Shown: positions 63,111 through 64,000 of the stretch, in pieces
How positions within the stretch are numbered: position 1 is the stretch's first letter
Layout of the letters: the number at the start of each line of letters is the position of its first letter
Source of the DNA: Lamellibrachia columna
Lineage: Eukaryota > Annelida > Polychaeta > Sabellida > Siboglinidae
Assembly (NCBI GenBank): GCA_963662155.1
Contig: OY759261.1
Location: 6,133,661 to 6,197,660 of the forward strand
Direction of reading: 5' to 3'
Length of the DNA: 64,000 nucleotides
Position numbers and translations under genes: made by a program
Notes under the pieces: model-generated
Databases searched by the model: none
The model's input: the letters and a program-made list of their open reading frames with translations, nothing else
Told to the model about the DNA's origin: nothing

Positions 63111-64000
63111 TAAGGCAACCAATGGGTAAGGCAACCAATGGGTAAGGCAACCAATGGGTAAGGCAACCAATGGGTAAGGCAACCAATGGGTAAGACAACC
63201 AATGGGTAAGACAACCAATGGGTAAGACAACCAATGGGTAAGACAACCAATGGGTAAGGCAACCAACGGGTAAGGCAACCAACGGGTAAGACAACCAACG
63301 GGTAAGGCAACCAACGGGTAAGGCAACCAACGGGTAAGGCAACCAACGGGTAAGACAACCAACGGGTAAGACAACCAACGGGTAAGACAACCAACGGGTA
63401 AGACAACCAACGGGTAAGGCAACCAACGGGTAAGGCAACCAACGGGTAAGGCAACCAACGGGTAAGACAACCAACGGGTAAGGCAACCAACGGGTAAGAC
63501 AACCAACTGGGAAGACAACCAACGGGTAAGACAACCAACGGGTAAGACAACCAACGGGTAAGGCAACCAATGGGTAAGACAACCAATGGGTAAGACAACC
63601 AATGGGTAAGGCAACCAACGGGTAAGACAACCAACGGGTAAGACAACCAACGGGTAAGACAACCAACGGGTAAGGCAACCAACGGGTAAGGCAACCAACG
63701 GGTAAGGCAACCAACGGGTAAGGCAACCAACGGGTAAGACAACCAACGGGTAAGGCAACCAACGGGTAAGACAACCAACGGGTAAGGCAACCAACGGGTA
63801 AGACAACCAACGGGTAAGACAACCAACGGGTAAGACAACCAACGGGTAAGACAACCAATGGGTAAGGCAACCAATGGGTAAGACAACCAATGGGTAAGAC
63901 AACCAATGGGTAAGGCAACCAATGGGTAAGACAACCAATGGGTAAGACAACCAATGGGTAAGACAACCAATGGGTAAGGCAACCAATGGGTAAGGCAACC
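63101..64000 (+). repeat. 16-bp minisatellite, at least 56 copies (array 2), beginning at the THAP exon 2 donor
   Basis: Same unit and same block order as array 1 (AAT, AAC, short AAT patch at about 63570-63610, AAC, AAT), running off the window edge. On the plus strand each unit includes TGGGTAAG or CGGGTAAG, a donor-like sequence, and the first unit overlaps the end of THAP exon 2. Confidence 0.95.

Noticed and set aside
55700..64000. ACLY N-terminal exons
   Set aside because: I looked for minus-strand sequence matching the first 95 residues (for example a KPDQLIKRRGK-like block) and found none, so they are not annotated.

Overview
This is a window of animal nuclear DNA, most likely from an invertebrate and plausibly a mollusc or other lophotrochozoan (inferred from the mix of repeats, not proven). 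One highly split gene dominates it: ATP-citrate synthase (ACLY), on the minus strand. Thirty coding exons can be placed between 55437 and 20907. They join in frame to 1022 codons (1021 residues plus stop) and miss only about the first 95 residues, whose exons lie beyond the right edge or were not found. The autophosphorylated His (human His760) and the citrate-synthase-like catalytic residues (human His900, His975, Asp1026) are all kept.

Layout. 1-4516: a decayed Maverick/Polinton-type virus-like transposon, minus strand, cut by the left edge, with capsid module, membrane protein, integrase and accessory genes. 5895-8017: an intronless 16-finger C2H2 zinc-finger gene with a decayed, re-duplicated 3' tail. 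8440-13000: a tRNA-SINE, a 12-bp minisatellite, one unidentified plus-strand exon candidate, a 36-bp minisatellite and an AT microsatellite. 15003-17945: a tRNA-SINE and two Ty3/gypsy fragments, one apparently inserted in the other. 19167-19715: a Penelope-like endonuclease fragment between inverted repeats that carry hammerhead-ribozyme-like cores. 20907-55437: ACLY, with introns full of minisatellites, two non-autonomous Helitrons, tRNA-SINEs and a Tc1/mariner fragment. 60537-64000: two 16-bp minisatellites around a THAP-domain gene fragment on the plus strand.

The most unusual signal is that several tandem arrays sit on exon-intron boundaries and copy the splice site itself. One ACLY exon ends in a 30-bp unit (last 15 coding bases plus the start of the intron) present 51 times, so 51 candidate 5' splice sites lie in a row. 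The first roughly 31 stay in frame with the coding sequence, and the insertion point is four residues before the catalytic His. Another exon has three 37-bp copies of a strong donor, two exons have arrays (58 bp x 23, 68 bp x 7) that copy the 3' splice site, and the THAP exon ends in a 16-bp array whose every unit carries a donor-like GGGTAAG. Three small phase-0 cassette exons in the ACLY linker add a second layer of possible splice control, and one of them would create a PKA-type RRPS motif where it joins the next exon.
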